Assembly (NCBI GenBank): GCA_049322355.1
Contig: JBMORG010000025.1
Location: 1 to 64,000, forward strand
Source: 0-14-0-80-60-11 sp049322355
GTDB lineage: Bacteria > Desulfobacterota > Desulfobaccia > Desulfobaccales > 0-14-0-80-60-11
Reading direction: 5' to 3'
DNA: 64,000 bases
The notes below the pieces were generated by a model. That model did not search any database and was not told where the DNA came from. It saw only the letters and a program-made list of their open reading frames with translations. A program made the translations under genes and the position numbers. Positions 32,775 through 41,508 of this stretch are shown here, piece after piece (the stretch's first letter is position 1; each line of letters begins with the position of its first letter).

Positions 32775-34247
32775 TTACATTCCCTGGAGAAACGGTACGA
32801 CCGAGGATTTAATCATACTCACCATCAGCTGCGGGAAGAACCCGAAAAGGAGCAAAGTGCCGATGAGGATCATCCGGGGCAGGCCCAGGAATGGACTGAC
32901 ATCCTCAAAGTGCACGAACTTGGGATTAGGTTCATTAAAGAAAGTGTTCTGGACCACCCGCAAGGCGAACAGAGCGCCCACCACCAGGGCAGCGATGGCC
33001 AGCAAGCCTGCGATGGGGTAGACTTTGACAGTGGCGATAAAAACCAGCAGTTCGGCCCAGAAGCTCGCCATCCCTGGGACACCGGCGCCGCAAAGGGCCG
33101 CGGTGATGAAGAAGGCCGAAGCCACGGGCATGATCTTGGAGAAGCCTCCCAGCTCATGAATGTCCCGGGTGTGGGTGCGGTCGTAAATGTAGCCCACCGA
33201 CGAGAAGAACAGGGCCGTCATAATGCCATGGGCGAACATCTGGAAAACTGAACCATTGAGTCCGTCCACAGTGCCGGTGGCCAACCCCAGGCAGACGATC
33301 CCCATGTGGGAGACCGAAGAATAACCAATGACGTATTTCAAGTCGGTTTGGGCCAGACCCACGAAAACGCCGTAAACTATGCCGGCCGTGGCCAAAAGCA
33401 TCATAAGGTTGGCCCAGTACTGGAAGCCCGCGGGGCAGAGATACATGGCCACCCGGAGGACGGCAAAAGAGCCCAGCTTCATTAATACGCCTGCATGGAG
33501 CATGGACACCGCGGTAGGCGCCGCCACATGGCCCACGGGTGACCAGGTGTGGAACGGCCAGACAGCCGCAAGCACACCGAATCCGAAGAAAAGAAGGACG
33601 AAGGCCAGCTTCTGGACCCAGGGGGTGAATTTAGCTCCATGGAGCAGGACCATGTTGAAGGTGTTGAGACCGGAGCTGGCATAGAGCAGCAAGATGCCGG
33701 GGATGATGAGACCGCTGCCGGCCATAAGGTAGAGGGTCAGCTTCATGGCCGCGTATTCTTTGCGGGTGGAACCCCAGACCAGAATGAGGATGTACATGGG
33801 CACCACGGCGATCTCATAAAACAGGAAGAAGAAGAACATGTCGTAAGACATGAATACGCCGAAGACGCCAGTCACCAAAGCCATCATCCAGATGAAGTAC
33901 TCTTTGGTGCGCTCTTCCAGTTCCCACATAGTGAGGCAACCGGTGAAGATGACGATGCCGGTGAGGAGAAGCAAGGGGGCATTCATGCCTTCAACGCCCA
34001 CAAAGTAGGTGATGCCGAAGGTTTTCACCCACTCATACTTCTCCACGAATTGGAGGCCCCCCAAGGCTTTGTCATAGGATACAAAGGTGAAGATTGACAA
34101 GGCCAGGGTGATACCGGAGGCCACCACGCTCACTGCCCGGATGAGGAACTTCTGTTCATTCTTGAGGCACAGGAGAATGAGCAGACCCGCAAAGGGGGAC
34201 AGAAGCATACAGCTCAGATACGGAAAGGAAGCAACATGTTCGGTCAT
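32775..34247 (-). CDS. nuoM: Complex I subunit M
   Basis: This 490-residue antiporter-like subunit has FFLFYEIAVVPMYILILVWG with the conserved helix-5 Glu, and AAVWPFHTWSPVGHVAAPTAVSMLHAGVLMKLGS (course given, near 225-258) with the Lys-containing proton path. QTDLKYVIGYSSVSHMG is the helix-8 motif. The gene is one base from nuoL and two from nuoN, so the three pump subunits are tightly co-translated. Confidence 0.96.
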   Translation of the reverse strand: MTEHVASFPYLSCMLLSPFAGLLILLCLKNEQKFLIRAVSVVASGITLALSIFTFVSYDKALGGLQFVEKYEWVKTFGITYFVGVEGMNAPLLLLTGIVIFTGCLTMWELEERTKEYFIWMMALVTGVFGVFMSYDMFFFFLFYEIAVVPMYILILVWGSTRKEYAAMKLTLYLMAGSGLIIPGILLLYASSGLNTFNMVLLHGAKFTPWVQKLAFVLLFFGFGVLAAVWPFHTWSPVGHVAAPTAVSMLHAGVLMKLGSFAVLRVAMYLCPAGFQYWANLMMLLATAGIVYGVFVGLAQTDLKYVIGYSSVSHMGIVCLGLATGTVDGLNGSVFQMFAHGIMTALFFSSVGYIYDRTHTRDIHELGGFSKIMPVASAFFITAALCGAGVPGMASFWAELLVFIATVKVYPIAGLLAIAALVVGALFALRVVQNTFFNEPNPKFVHFEDVSPFLGLPRMILIGTLLLFGFFPQLMVSMIKSSVVPFLQGM

Positions 34248-34248
34248 A

Positions 34249-36192
34249 TCAGCGACCCATCATGAGATAAATCCCGACGCCAGCCAGGACCAGAACCATA
34301 AACAGCAGGTTATATTGTAAGAACGCAGTTTGAATGAAGGACAACAAGCGGCCGCTGCCGATGGTGGAGAAGGCCACCGCGTCCACGCCGCCATCCACCA
34401 CCCGGCGGTCATTGTAGGTGAACCACTTGGAAAACATGCCGTAAATGAAGGTGTTCAAGAACCAGCGCCAGAAATGGTCCATATACCACTTCTGGATGAA
34501 GAAGGTTTGAAGAGCCGGAACCTTGCTGATAAACCCCACGCACTTGGCGTTCTTGGCCCCCCAATCGAGCCAGGCCACCGCGATGCCCCCCACCGCGCAA
34601 CTCACTGCGGAGACCAGCAGGAAGTAGTCCATGGCATGGGGATGGGATTCCCCCAACAGCAATTTTTCCAAATATCCCTGGCAGAAACCCAGGATAAGAG
34701 TAAAGCCCGCTAAAACGAGGAGAGGGAAGGACATGACCCAGGGCACCCCGTGATCATCATGGCCGTGACCATGCCCATGTCCGCCTCCGTGAGCCTCTTC
34801 TTCCACATGGACGATATGGCCGGGGACCTTACTATAAGCCTCCGGAGACTTGGGGAAAAGCATGACGAAGATGACCCGGAAAGAATAGTAAGCCGTGAGG
34901 AAGGCCCCAAACAGGCCCAGAGCCAACCAGAGCTTGTTGTCCAGGTGGGCCAAGGCGCCCAGGACCAACTCCTTGCTGAAGAAGCCGGCCAGAGGGAAAA
35001 TGCCGGCCAAGGCCAGGGCGGCGATGGTAATGCAGGCCATGGGGATGGCCAGCTTGCGCCCGCCGTTAGTGGCCATGGTGAAGAAGTCATTGGTGCCGAA
35101 GTGATGGATGAACACGCCGGAACATAAGAACAACAGGGCCTTAAAGGCTGCGTGTGTCGTCAGGTGATAATAGCCGGCGAACAGAGTGCCGTGGGCCAGG
35201 GCCGCGGCGGCCAGGCCCATGGCCATGAAGCCCAGTTGGCTCACGGTGGAATAAGCCCAGACCTGCTTGATGTCCGTGGCCACCATGCCTACGGTGGAGG
35301 ACAGGATCAGGGTAAGGGTGGCAATGGCCAGGATTAAGCTCATGGCCGTGGCTGAAGCCGCAAAGAACGGGAAGATCCGGGTCATCAGGTAGACGCCTGC
35401 GGCCACCATGGTGGCAGAGTGCAGCAAAGCCGAAACCGGGGTGGGACCTTCCATGGCGTCGGGAAGCCAGACGTGCAACGGGAACTGGGCGCTCTTACCC
35501 ATGACACCGCAGAATATGAGCAGGGCCGAAGTGGTGATGAGCCAGGGGGGCATCTTTTGGGCCACGGCGGCGGCGTTCACCGTGGCAATATCCAGGCTGC
35601 CGAAGAATATGGTAAGAAAGACCAGGCCCATGAAAAAGCCGATATCCCCGAACCGGGTGACCACAAAGGCCTTTTTCCCGGCTTCCGACGCGGAGAATTT
35701 TTCATACCAGAAACCGATGAGAAGATAGGAGGCCAATCCAACCAATTCCCAGGCGATATATAACTGCAACAGCCCGCTGGAGATCACCAGGGTGAGCATG
35801 GCCAGGGCGAACAGCGAGAGGTCGGCATAGTAGCGTCCGAAGCCCGGGTCGCCGGCCATGTAGCCGATGGAGTAAACCTGTACCAGCCAACTGATAGTGG
35901 CCACGATTACCAGCATCACCAGGCTGGTGGGGTCCAGGAGAAACCCGAAGGGCACCTTGACGATGTCGGAAACCAGCCAGTTGAAATTATAAACGATGGG
36001 TTTCTGCCCCCCTAGCTTGAAAAAGAAGGTCCAGGCGATGATCAGGGGGATGGTGCTGGCAATCAAAGAGATGGCCAGAGACAGTCTGGGATTATCCCTG
36101 GTAAAGATCATGATCAGACCAAAGGCGGACAACGGCAAAAACACCGTCAACAAACAACCCAGAAGAATCGGATCCCACGAGCACATAATCAA
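34249..36192 (-). CDS. nuoL: Complex I subunit L, with a His-rich insertion
   Basis: NuoL is the distal proton-pumping subunit. The 647-residue protein has the family's first helices, LYIAWELVGLASYLLIGFW, and LHVWLPDAMEGPTPVSALLHSATMVAAG, plus a long C-terminal lateral-helix part. Near residues 465-482 a loop absent from standard NuoL is packed with His (AHGGGHGHGHGHDDHG, six His in 16), suggesting metal binding at the membrane surface. It overlaps nuoK by four bases. A weaker possibility is that the loop is only a spacer. Confidence 0.96.
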   Translation of the reverse strand: MIMCSWDPILLGCLLTVFLPLSAFGLIMIFTRDNPRLSLAISLIASTIPLIIAWTFFFKLGGQKPIVYNFNWLVSDIVKVPFGFLLDPTSLVMLVIVATISWLVQVYSIGYMAGDPGFGRYYADLSLFALAMLTLVISSGLLQLYIAWELVGLASYLLIGFWYEKFSASEAGKKAFVVTRFGDIGFFMGLVFLTIFFGSLDIATVNAAAVAQKMPPWLITTSALLIFCGVMGKSAQFPLHVWLPDAMEGPTPVSALLHSATMVAAGVYLMTRIFPFFAASATAMSLILAIATLTLILSSTVGMVATDIKQVWAYSTVSQLGFMAMGLAAAALAHGTLFAGYYHLTTHAAFKALLFLCSGVFIHHFGTNDFFTMATNGGRKLAIPMACITIAALALAGIFPLAGFFSKELVLGALAHLDNKLWLALGLFGAFLTAYYSFRVIFVMLFPKSPEAYSKVPGHIVHVEEEAHGGGHGHGHGHDDHGVPWVMSFPLLVLAGFTLILGFCQGYLEKLLLGESHPHAMDYFLLVSAVSCAVGGIAVAWLDWGAKNAKCVGFISKVPALQTFFIQKWYMDHFWRWFLNTFIYGMFSKWFTYNDRRVVDGGVDAVAFSTIGSGRLLSFIQTAFLQYNLLFMVLVLAGVGIYLMMGR

Positions 36193-36506
36193 CCCCTAAG
36201 CTCGGTGGCTTGTTCGACGTTGATGGATTTCAGCTTCCGGTACACGGCCACGATAATGCTTAAGGCAATGGCGGCTTCGGCCGCAGCCACGGCCATGATG
36301 AACAGGGTGATGACCTGTCCTACGGCCGGGTGGGGGGCCAGGAAGCGGTTGAAGGCCATGAAGTTGATGCTGGCGGCGTTCAGGATCAGCTCTACGGAGA
36401 TGAGGATGGCGATTAGGGAACGCCTGGCCAGAACACCGTAGAGGCCGATGGCAAAGAGCACCAGGGCCAGATAGAGGTAAGTCTGCAATTGGTTAAACAG
36501 CAGCAT
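36189..36506 (-). CDS. nuoK: Complex I subunit K
   Basis: The 105-residue, three-helix NuoK carries the two membrane Glu residues of the proton path, in ISVELILNAASINF and AVAAAEAAIALSI. Length and helix count are normal. It overlaps nuoL by four bases (ATGA) and follows nuoJ by 14 bases. Confidence 0.97.
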   Translation of the reverse strand: MLLFNQLQTYLYLALVLFAIGLYGVLARRSLIAILISVELILNAASINFMAFNRFLAPHPAVGQVITLFIMAVAAAEAAIALSIIVAVYRKLKSINVEQATELRG

Positions 36507-36520
36507 CTCAAACCCTCGAG

Positions 36521-37054
36521 TTAAGGTTTACTGCGGCCGCCCCGGGCCGTGACAATGGCGCCCAGCATGGCCACCAGCAGCAGCAGGGAGACTAATTCAA
36601 AGATCAAGGCGTAATTGGTGAGCAGGTAGTGACCGATGGTAGTGACCGACCAATCGGTGCTCCGTTCCGCCGCCGGGGTCCAGGCGGTTTTCTTCAACAA
36701 CAGGCCCAGGAAGGCGAAGACTGCGCCCGCGCCCACTGCCGCGCCCAGGACTTTGACTTTGTCACGGGGCGGCCGGGGCAGATAGAGGGGCTCGGAGAGC
36801 ATGATGGCAAAGCAGATGGCGATGCAGATGGCTCCCACGTAAATGAGAATTTCCATCAGGGCGACAAAGGGGCTGTTGAGATAAAGGAAGATACCGGACA
36901 CACCAAACAGTGACAGACACAGGCCCAAAACATTGTGGAAAATGTTCCTGGCTCCCACCGCAATGAGGGCCCCCAGGATAGTGATTCCCACCACCATCAC
37001 AAAGGCCCCGGTGGCTGCGGTCTGGGGAGTGATCAAAGCACTTAAAAAGCTCAT
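36521..37054 (-). CDS. nuoJ: Complex I subunit J
   Basis: NuoJ (177 residues) has five hydrophobic helices. The conserved third helix, with its pi-bulge, reads ALMEILIYVGAICIAICFAIML. This helix is thought to rearrange during coupling. The start overlaps nuoI by four bases. Both the position between I and K and the length are standard. Confidence 0.95.
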   Translation of the reverse strand: MSFLSALITPQTAATGAFVMVVGITILGALIAVGARNIFHNVLGLCLSLFGVSGIFLYLNSPFVALMEILIYVGAICIAICFAIMLSEPLYLPRPPRDKVKVLGAAVGAGAVFAFLGLLLKKTAWTPAAERSTDWSVTTIGHYLLTNYALIFELVSLLLLVAMLGAIVTARGGRSKP

Positions 37055-37656
37055 TCTTTGACCTCCTTTTCGGCTTTGGCGGAGGCCTCTTTTGCTTTAG
37101 CTTCGGCTTTGGCCTTGGCTTCCTTTTCTTTGGCTTCTTTGGCTGCGGCTTCGGCCGCGACCGCCGCTTCAATTTCTGCGGCTGTAGGAATCGGCGTTAT
37201 GGGCAACCCGGCGGCCTTCTGCCGGGTCTGCAACAAGATCAGGTGGTCGATGACGCAGTCTTCCCGGCTATAACCCGCCAGGCGGTACACCTGGGAGAAT
37301 TCCAGGGCTGTCGTGGGGCAAACTTCTACGCACAGGCCGCACAGGCTGCAATACTGATGCTCGTGGATGTATTTGGTAGCTCTCTTCTGCTTTTCCCCCG
37401 GAAATTTGGTCCCTTCCACCGTAATTAGTTGAGAAGGGCAGATCCGGGAGCACATCTCGCAGGCGATACACCGGTGCGTCTGGGTCTCGGGATCGATGAT
37501 AAACTGGGGATAACCCCGGTAGTTCGGGGACATCTGAATCTTTTCCCGAGGGTACTGGACGGTGACGATGGGTTTGACAAAATAGCGGATGGTAACCGCC
37601 ATGCCCGCCAGCAGACTCCAGAAACCCACCGCAATCTCTCTGAAATAACTCATCAT
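37051..37656 (-). CDS. nuoI: Complex I subunit I, two 4Fe-4S clusters, charged C-terminal tail
   Basis: NuoI holds clusters N6a and N6b. The two ferredoxin motifs are CIACEMCSRICP and CSLCGLCVEVCP, each CxxCxxCxxxCP. The core spans about residues 30-135. The last 40 residues are an Ala/Lys/Glu repeat (KEAKEKEAKAKAEAK and so on) that is not part of the family and is likely a helical or disordered tail. The total is 201 residues. Without NuoG, this subunit would be near the entry point for electrons. Confidence 0.96.
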   Translation of the reverse strand: MMSYFREIAVGFWSLLAGMAVTIRYFVKPIVTVQYPREKIQMSPNYRGYPQFIIDPETQTHRCIACEMCSRICPSQLITVEGTKFPGEKQKRATKYIHEHQYCSLCGLCVEVCPTTALEFSQVYRLAGYSREDCVIDHLILLQTRQKAAGLPITPIPTAAEIEAAVAAEAAAKEAKEKEAKAKAEAKAKEASAKAEKEVKE

Positions 37657-37767
37657 CGCTCGGTAACCTTTATTCCGGCAGCTATACTTGTTGCCAAAAG
37701 TTTTTCTTAATCATCCCTCTTCCTTACCCTCTTTCCCAAGGAGCGAGGGATTGAAGGAAATCTCACC

Positions 37768-38742
37768 TCATCTAAGTTTTAATACAAATGCCGTTATGAG
37801 CAGATTAACGAAGGACAAGGGGATCAAAATCTTCCAGGAGAAGGTGACCAACTGGTCGAACCGCACCCGGGGAAAGGTCCAACGGAACCACATGAGCAGG
37901 AAGATTATGGCGTAGACCTTAAGGAGGAACCAGATGACCCCCGGTAGAAAGGGGCCGTGCCAGCCGCCCAGGAAAAGCACCGTGGCCACCGCGGAAACGA
38001 TAAACATGTTGGTGTATTCCGCCAGGAAAAAGAGGGCAAACCGCATGCCGGTATATTCGGTATGGAAACCGGCCACCAGCTCGGATTCGGCTTCCGGCAG
38101 GTCAAAGGGCGCCCGGTTGGTCTCCGCAGTGGCACAGATAATATAAAGAATAAACGCCAAGGGCTGGACCAGGATGAACCAGGTGCGGCTTTGGGCTGCG
38201 ACGATGTCTGAGAGTTTGAACGAGCCCACCATGAGGATTATGCTCATGACCGTCACCAGCAACGGAATCTCGTAGGCCACGTTCTGGGCCACGGAGCGGA
38301 TGGCACCGAAGACCGCATACTTGTTGTTGGAAGCCCAACCCGCCATGAGGATAGCCAGAACCGCCAGAGTACTGAAGGCCAGGATCAAGACGATGCCGAC
38401 GTTCATGTCCTGGATAATCCAGGTTTGGGAAAAGGGAATGACCAGGAAGGAGAGCAAGACCGGCAGGAAGATGACAATTGGCGCCAGCCAATAGATAGGC
38501 TTGTCCACTTCTTCCGGGGTGATGAGCTCCTTGCCCATGAGCTTAAGGGCGTCGGCCACAGTCTGAATGGCGCCGTGGAAGCCCACTTCCATGGGGCCGG
38601 GGCGGAGCTGCATGTGGGCTGAAACTTTGCGCTCCATCCAGATGAGGAATAAGGCGTTCACCGAGACCAGGGCGATGACCCCGATCAGGCCCACTACCAT
38701 CCGGGCCCCTGCACTACCTAAAAATTGCGCTGCAAGTTCCAT
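37768..38742 (-). CDS. nuoH: Complex I subunit H
   Basis: The 324-residue NuoH forms the quinone chamber with NuoB and NuoD. Signatures include WMERKVSAHMQLRPGPMEVG, the acidic loop RAPFDLPEAESELVAGFHTEYTGMRFALFF (course given) and RWTFPRVRFDQL. It is preceded by a heptad-filled 82-base spacer after nuoD. A 111-base spacer separates it from nuoI. Confidence 0.97.
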   Translation of the reverse strand: MELAAQFLGSAGARMVVGLIGVIALVSVNALFLIWMERKVSAHMQLRPGPMEVGFHGAIQTVADALKLMGKELITPEEVDKPIYWLAPIVIFLPVLLSFLVIPFSQTWIIQDMNVGIVLILAFSTLAVLAILMAGWASNNKYAVFGAIRSVAQNVAYEIPLLVTVMSIILMVGSFKLSDIVAAQSRTWFILVQPLAFILYIICATAETNRAPFDLPEAESELVAGFHTEYTGMRFALFFLAEYTNMFIVSAVATVLFLGGWHGPFLPGVIWFLLKVYAIIFLLMWFRWTFPRVRFDQLVTFSWKILIPLSFVNLLITAFVLKLR

Positions 38743-38764
38743 AGTTTGCGCTCGGCTAAAATAA

Positions 38765-38820
38765 CGGTTTTCGGTTTTCAGTTTTCAGTTTGCGGTCCCA
38801 GAACCCAGAACCCAAAACCC
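38765..38820 (+). repeat. Eight consecutive heptads (nuoD-nuoH spacer)
   Basis: In strict seven-base phase the units are CGGTTTT, CGGTTTT, CAGTTTT, CAGTTTG, CGGTCCC, AGAACCC, AGAACCC and AAAACCC. The run passes from the TTTTCGG type to the AACCCAGA type without losing phase, which shows that the two are related. It fills nearly the whole spacer between two co-transcribed complex I genes. Confidence 0.75.
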
Positions 38821-38824
38821 AGTG

Positions 38825-39940
38825 TTACCGGTCAATTTCCGGGATGACCACGTCCAGGGAGCCCAAGATGGCCACCAGGTCGGCCACCAAGGTATCCACG
38901 GCCATATCGGCAAAAACGCTCATGTTGGCAAAGGACGGGGTCCGGAGCTTGATGCGGTGAGGTTTAACGTCGCCCTGACTGACAACGTACATACCGAATT
39001 CGCCCCGGGCGGTTTCCACTGCCTGGTAGACCTCGCCCACCGCGGGCTTTATGCGCTTGGGCACCTTTTCCGCCATGATGGGACCACTGGGGAGCTTGTT
39101 GCAGGCCTGCTCGATGATGCGCAGGCTCTGCTCCATTTCGGCCAAGCGCACCAGGTAACGGTCGTAGATGTCTCCCTTACTCCCGATGGGAATCTCGAAA
39201 TCGAACTCGGGATAAGCGGAATAGGGCTCACTTTTGCGGATATCATAAGGGATGCCGCTGCCCCGGAGGTTGGGGCCGGTGATCCCGTATTTCACACACT
39301 GCTCCCGGGTGAGGATGCCGACGTCTCTGGCCCGGTTGATGAAGATGACGTTTTTGGTCACCAAATTGTCATAGTCGGCCCAACGGCTGCGCAGCCGGCT
39401 GACGAAGGCCCGGCACCCGGCCACAAAGTCGTCGTCGATGTCCACGGGCACCCCGCCGAAGCGGTAGAAGCAGTAAGTCAGGCGCGAGCCGGTAATCCGG
39501 TCCAGGAGGTCCAGGATCTGTTCCCGGTCATCAAAGCAATAAAGGAACGGAGTGAAGGCCCCCAGGTCCATGAGGTAGGCGCCGAACCACAGCAGGTGTG
39601 AGGTTATCCGGTTGAGTTCGTTGGTTATCACCCGGATGTATTCGGCCCGCTCCGGCACCACCAGACCCAGGAGTTTTTCCACCGCCATGCAATAGCACTG
39701 GTTATAAGCCAAAGCGTGGAGGTAGTCCACCCGGCCCAGGTTCGGCAGAAATTGCGCATAGTTGCGGTTTTCCGCCATGTGCTCGTGGCCCCGGTGGCCG
39801 TAGCCGATGACCGGCTCCGCCTGGGTGATGAACTCACCGTCCATCTCCAGCAGCACCCGCAGGACACCGTGGGTGCTGGGATGCTGGGGACCCAGGTTCA
39901 GGGTGTAGGTCTTTTCTTCTAATCCTAATAGCTCAATCAT
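38825..39940 (-). CDS. nuoD: Complex I subunit D
   Basis: NuoD (371 residues) is the hydrogenase-like subunit that binds quinone with NuoB. LNLGPQHPSTHGVLRV contains the His pair of the quinone site, and the C-terminus has VLGSLDVVIPEIDR. It is a separate gene, not fused to nuoC, and overlaps it by eight bases. The hydrogenase-type active-site Cys residues are absent, as expected for true complex I. Confidence 0.97.
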   Translation of the reverse strand: MIELLGLEEKTYTLNLGPQHPSTHGVLRVLLEMDGEFITQAEPVIGYGHRGHEHMAENRNYAQFLPNLGRVDYLHALAYNQCYCMAVEKLLGLVVPERAEYIRVITNELNRITSHLLWFGAYLMDLGAFTPFLYCFDDREQILDLLDRITGSRLTYCFYRFGGVPVDIDDDFVAGCRAFVSRLRSRWADYDNLVTKNVIFINRARDVGILTREQCVKYGITGPNLRGSGIPYDIRKSEPYSAYPEFDFEIPIGSKGDIYDRYLVRLAEMEQSLRIIEQACNKLPSGPIMAEKVPKRIKPAVGEVYQAVETARGEFGMYVVSQGDVKPHRIKLRTPSFANMSVFADMAVDTLVADLVAILGSLDVVIPEIDR

Positions 39941-40379
39941 TGCCCTGGGACGCTCCGAATTCTTTCAGTAAGGGATGGAAATCGGCATCCTCCGGCAGCA
40001 AGAGCCGCTTGAGGTTGGGGTGATTGAAAAAATGGATGCCGAACAGGTCAAAGACCTCCCGCTCATACCAGTCAGCCCCGGGATAGATATGGGAGATGGT
40101 ATACATGCCTTTCTTTTTGCCGAGTGGGACGTGGACTGCGGTCCGGCAGAGTTCATCGAAACTGGCGAAGTGGTACACCAGATCAAAGGCCTCCGGAAAA
40201 TCCACCGCAGTGAAGGATTCCAGGAAGCAACCTGCGTCCAGCATGGCCTGGGCCACTTCCACCATTTGAGTGGGCTGGGCCACCACCTCCAGGTGGTATC
40301 CGGTTTTGGCGTAGTCCCCCTCGGCCACCTTCTCCAGATTTAAAGGGGCCAGCGCTTTTGCAAGATTATCCTTTAGCAT
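39933..40379 (-). CDS. nuoC: Complex I subunit C
   Basis: The 148-residue NuoC is a peripheral-arm scaffold. The 30-kDa signature is visible as ADWYEREVFDLFGIHFFNHPNLKRLLLPEDADFHPLLKEF (course given, residues about 98-138). It overlaps nuoB by 14 bases and nuoD by eight, indicating coupled translation of the connecting module. Confidence 0.96.
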   Translation of the reverse strand: MLKDNLAKALAPLNLEKVAEGDYAKTGYHLEVVAQPTQMVEVAQAMLDAGCFLESFTAVDFPEAFDLVYHFASFDELCRTAVHVPLGKKKGMYTISHIYPGADWYEREVFDLFGIHFFNHPNLKRLLLPEDADFHPLLKEFGASQGND

Positions 40380-40866
40380 CTCTGAACTTCCTGAGGCGGC
40401 CCCGTTTGGTGATTTTTTCTTCCAGGAGGAGAATGCCTTCGATTAACCCCTCCGGGCGGGGCGGGCAGCCGGGAACGTAGACGTCCACGGGTATGATGAG
40501 GTCGGCGCCGGGTACGATGGCGTACTGGGTCGGATAATAGAAGGGGCCGCCGGAGATGGCGCAGTTGCCCATGGCGATGACCCACTTGGGGGCGGGCATC
40601 TGTTCGTAGAGCCGCACCACTGCCGGGGCCATTTTCTTGGAGATGGTCCCGGCCACGATCATCAGGTCGCACTGCCGGGGGGAGGGGCGGAAGACCCCGG
40701 CCCCGAAGCGGTCCAGATCGAAGCGGGCGGCGCCCGCGGCCATCATCTCAATGGCGCAGCAGGCCAGGCCGAAGGTCATGGGCCACAGCGAATTGGCCCG
40801 GGCCAGATTGAGGGCCTCTTCCAGGACACCCAGATGGATTAAGGGTTCACCTGTTTTCGTTTCCAA
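40366..40866 (-). CDS. nuoB: Complex I subunit B (N2 cluster)
   Basis: NuoB carries the terminal 4Fe-4S cluster N2 that reduces quinone. Ligand Cys residues are in FGLACCAIEMM, RQCDLMIVAGT and VPGCPPRPE. The start is TTG at 40866, with AGGAG upstream, giving 166 residues beginning ETKTGEPLIHLG. A longer open frame upstream is non-coding, because it lies over nuoA in another frame. It overlaps nuoA by 28 bases. Confidence 0.94.
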   Translation of the reverse strand: METKTGEPLIHLGVLEEALNLARANSLWPMTFGLACCAIEMMAAGAARFDLDRFGAGVFRPSPRQCDLMIVAGTISKKMAPAVVRLYEQMPAPKWVIAMGNCAISGGPFYYPTQYAIVPGADLIIPVDVYVPGCPPRPEGLIEGILLLEEKITKRGRLRKFRDAKG

Positions 40867-41231
40867 CTGAATACTCCTCTGCACCAGGCATAAATGATTA
40901 CCAGGGACAGAATGCCGATAAAGATGGTGATTTCGATGAAGTCCCGCCAAACATACCCTTTCCCGTAGGCCAACAGCACCGGGAGGAGAAAGAGCACATC
41001 CACGTCGAAGGCCAGAAAGAGCAGGGCAAAGAGGTAGTAGATCACTGCCACCTGAATCCAGGCGCTCCCGATGGTGGGCATGCCGCATTCATAAATGGCG
41101 TCCCGGGCGGCGCCGAAACTGCGGGGGGCTATAAGTTTGGCAATGATCAGGGGACCCATGGCGAACAGACCAGCCGCCACCAGGTAGACGAGGACAAACG
41201 AGAAATCGCTCAAGGCCTGCGGAATTTCCAA
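40839..41231 (-). CDS. nuoA: Complex I subunit A
   Basis: NuoA (130 residues) is a three-helix subunit with PRSFGAARDAIYECGMP, whose Glu-Cys pair lies in the loop near the quinone chamber, and FDVDVLFLLPVLLAYG in the second helix. It is the first gene of the operon. TTG 41231 is preceded by AAGGAG with eight-base spacing, and a promoter is visible 38-67 bases upstream. Confidence 0.95.
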   Translation of the reverse strand: MEIPQALSDFSFVLVYLVAAGLFAMGPLIIAKLIAPRSFGAARDAIYECGMPTIGSAWIQVAVIYYLFALLFLAFDVDVLFLLPVLLAYGKGYVWRDFIEITIFIGILSLVIIYAWCRGVFSWKRKQVNP

Positions 41232-41268
41232 CGCCCGACTCCTTGTGCTTTTTGGTACAACCTCGTTT

Positions 41269-41298
41269 TTTATACCCTAGGCCGGAAATCATAGTCAA
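41269..41298 (-). promoter_or_regulatory. Sigma-70 promoter of the nuo operon
   Basis: On the minus strand, TTGACT (plus coordinates 41293-41298) and TATAAA (41269-41274) are separated by 18 bases, with five of six matches in each box. Transcription would start near 41262, about 30 bases before the TTG of nuoA. No obvious operator is seen around it. Confidence 0.65.
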
Positions 41299-41455
41299 GG
41301 AGTTTTTTCCGCCCGGGGGAAATTTCTTTTCAATCCCCCTAACCACTGACTCAGAAAAACTGGCGAATCTTTGGGAAAAATTGAACATAACTGAATTTTG
41401 GCAGGGTTTTCAAAAAAAACCTGTTAAAATCACCTAAGAGAAGTTAAAGGTTCGA

Positions 41456-41478
41456 CCCCGGCCGACCCCGGGGTTTTT
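41456..41478 (+). terminator. Hairpin with T-run upstream of the creatininase-family gene
   Basis: CCCCGG (41456-41461) and CCGGGG (41468-41473) form a 6-bp GC stem with a six-base loop, followed by TTTTTAT. It has the form of a small intrinsic terminator placed 30 bases before the next start. It could be an attenuator if transcription begins further upstream, for example near the extended -10-like TGTTAAAAT ending at 41430. Confidence 0.5.
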
Positions 41479-41508
41479 ATTGGATAACGAAAGGAGTGTT
41501 AACTACCG

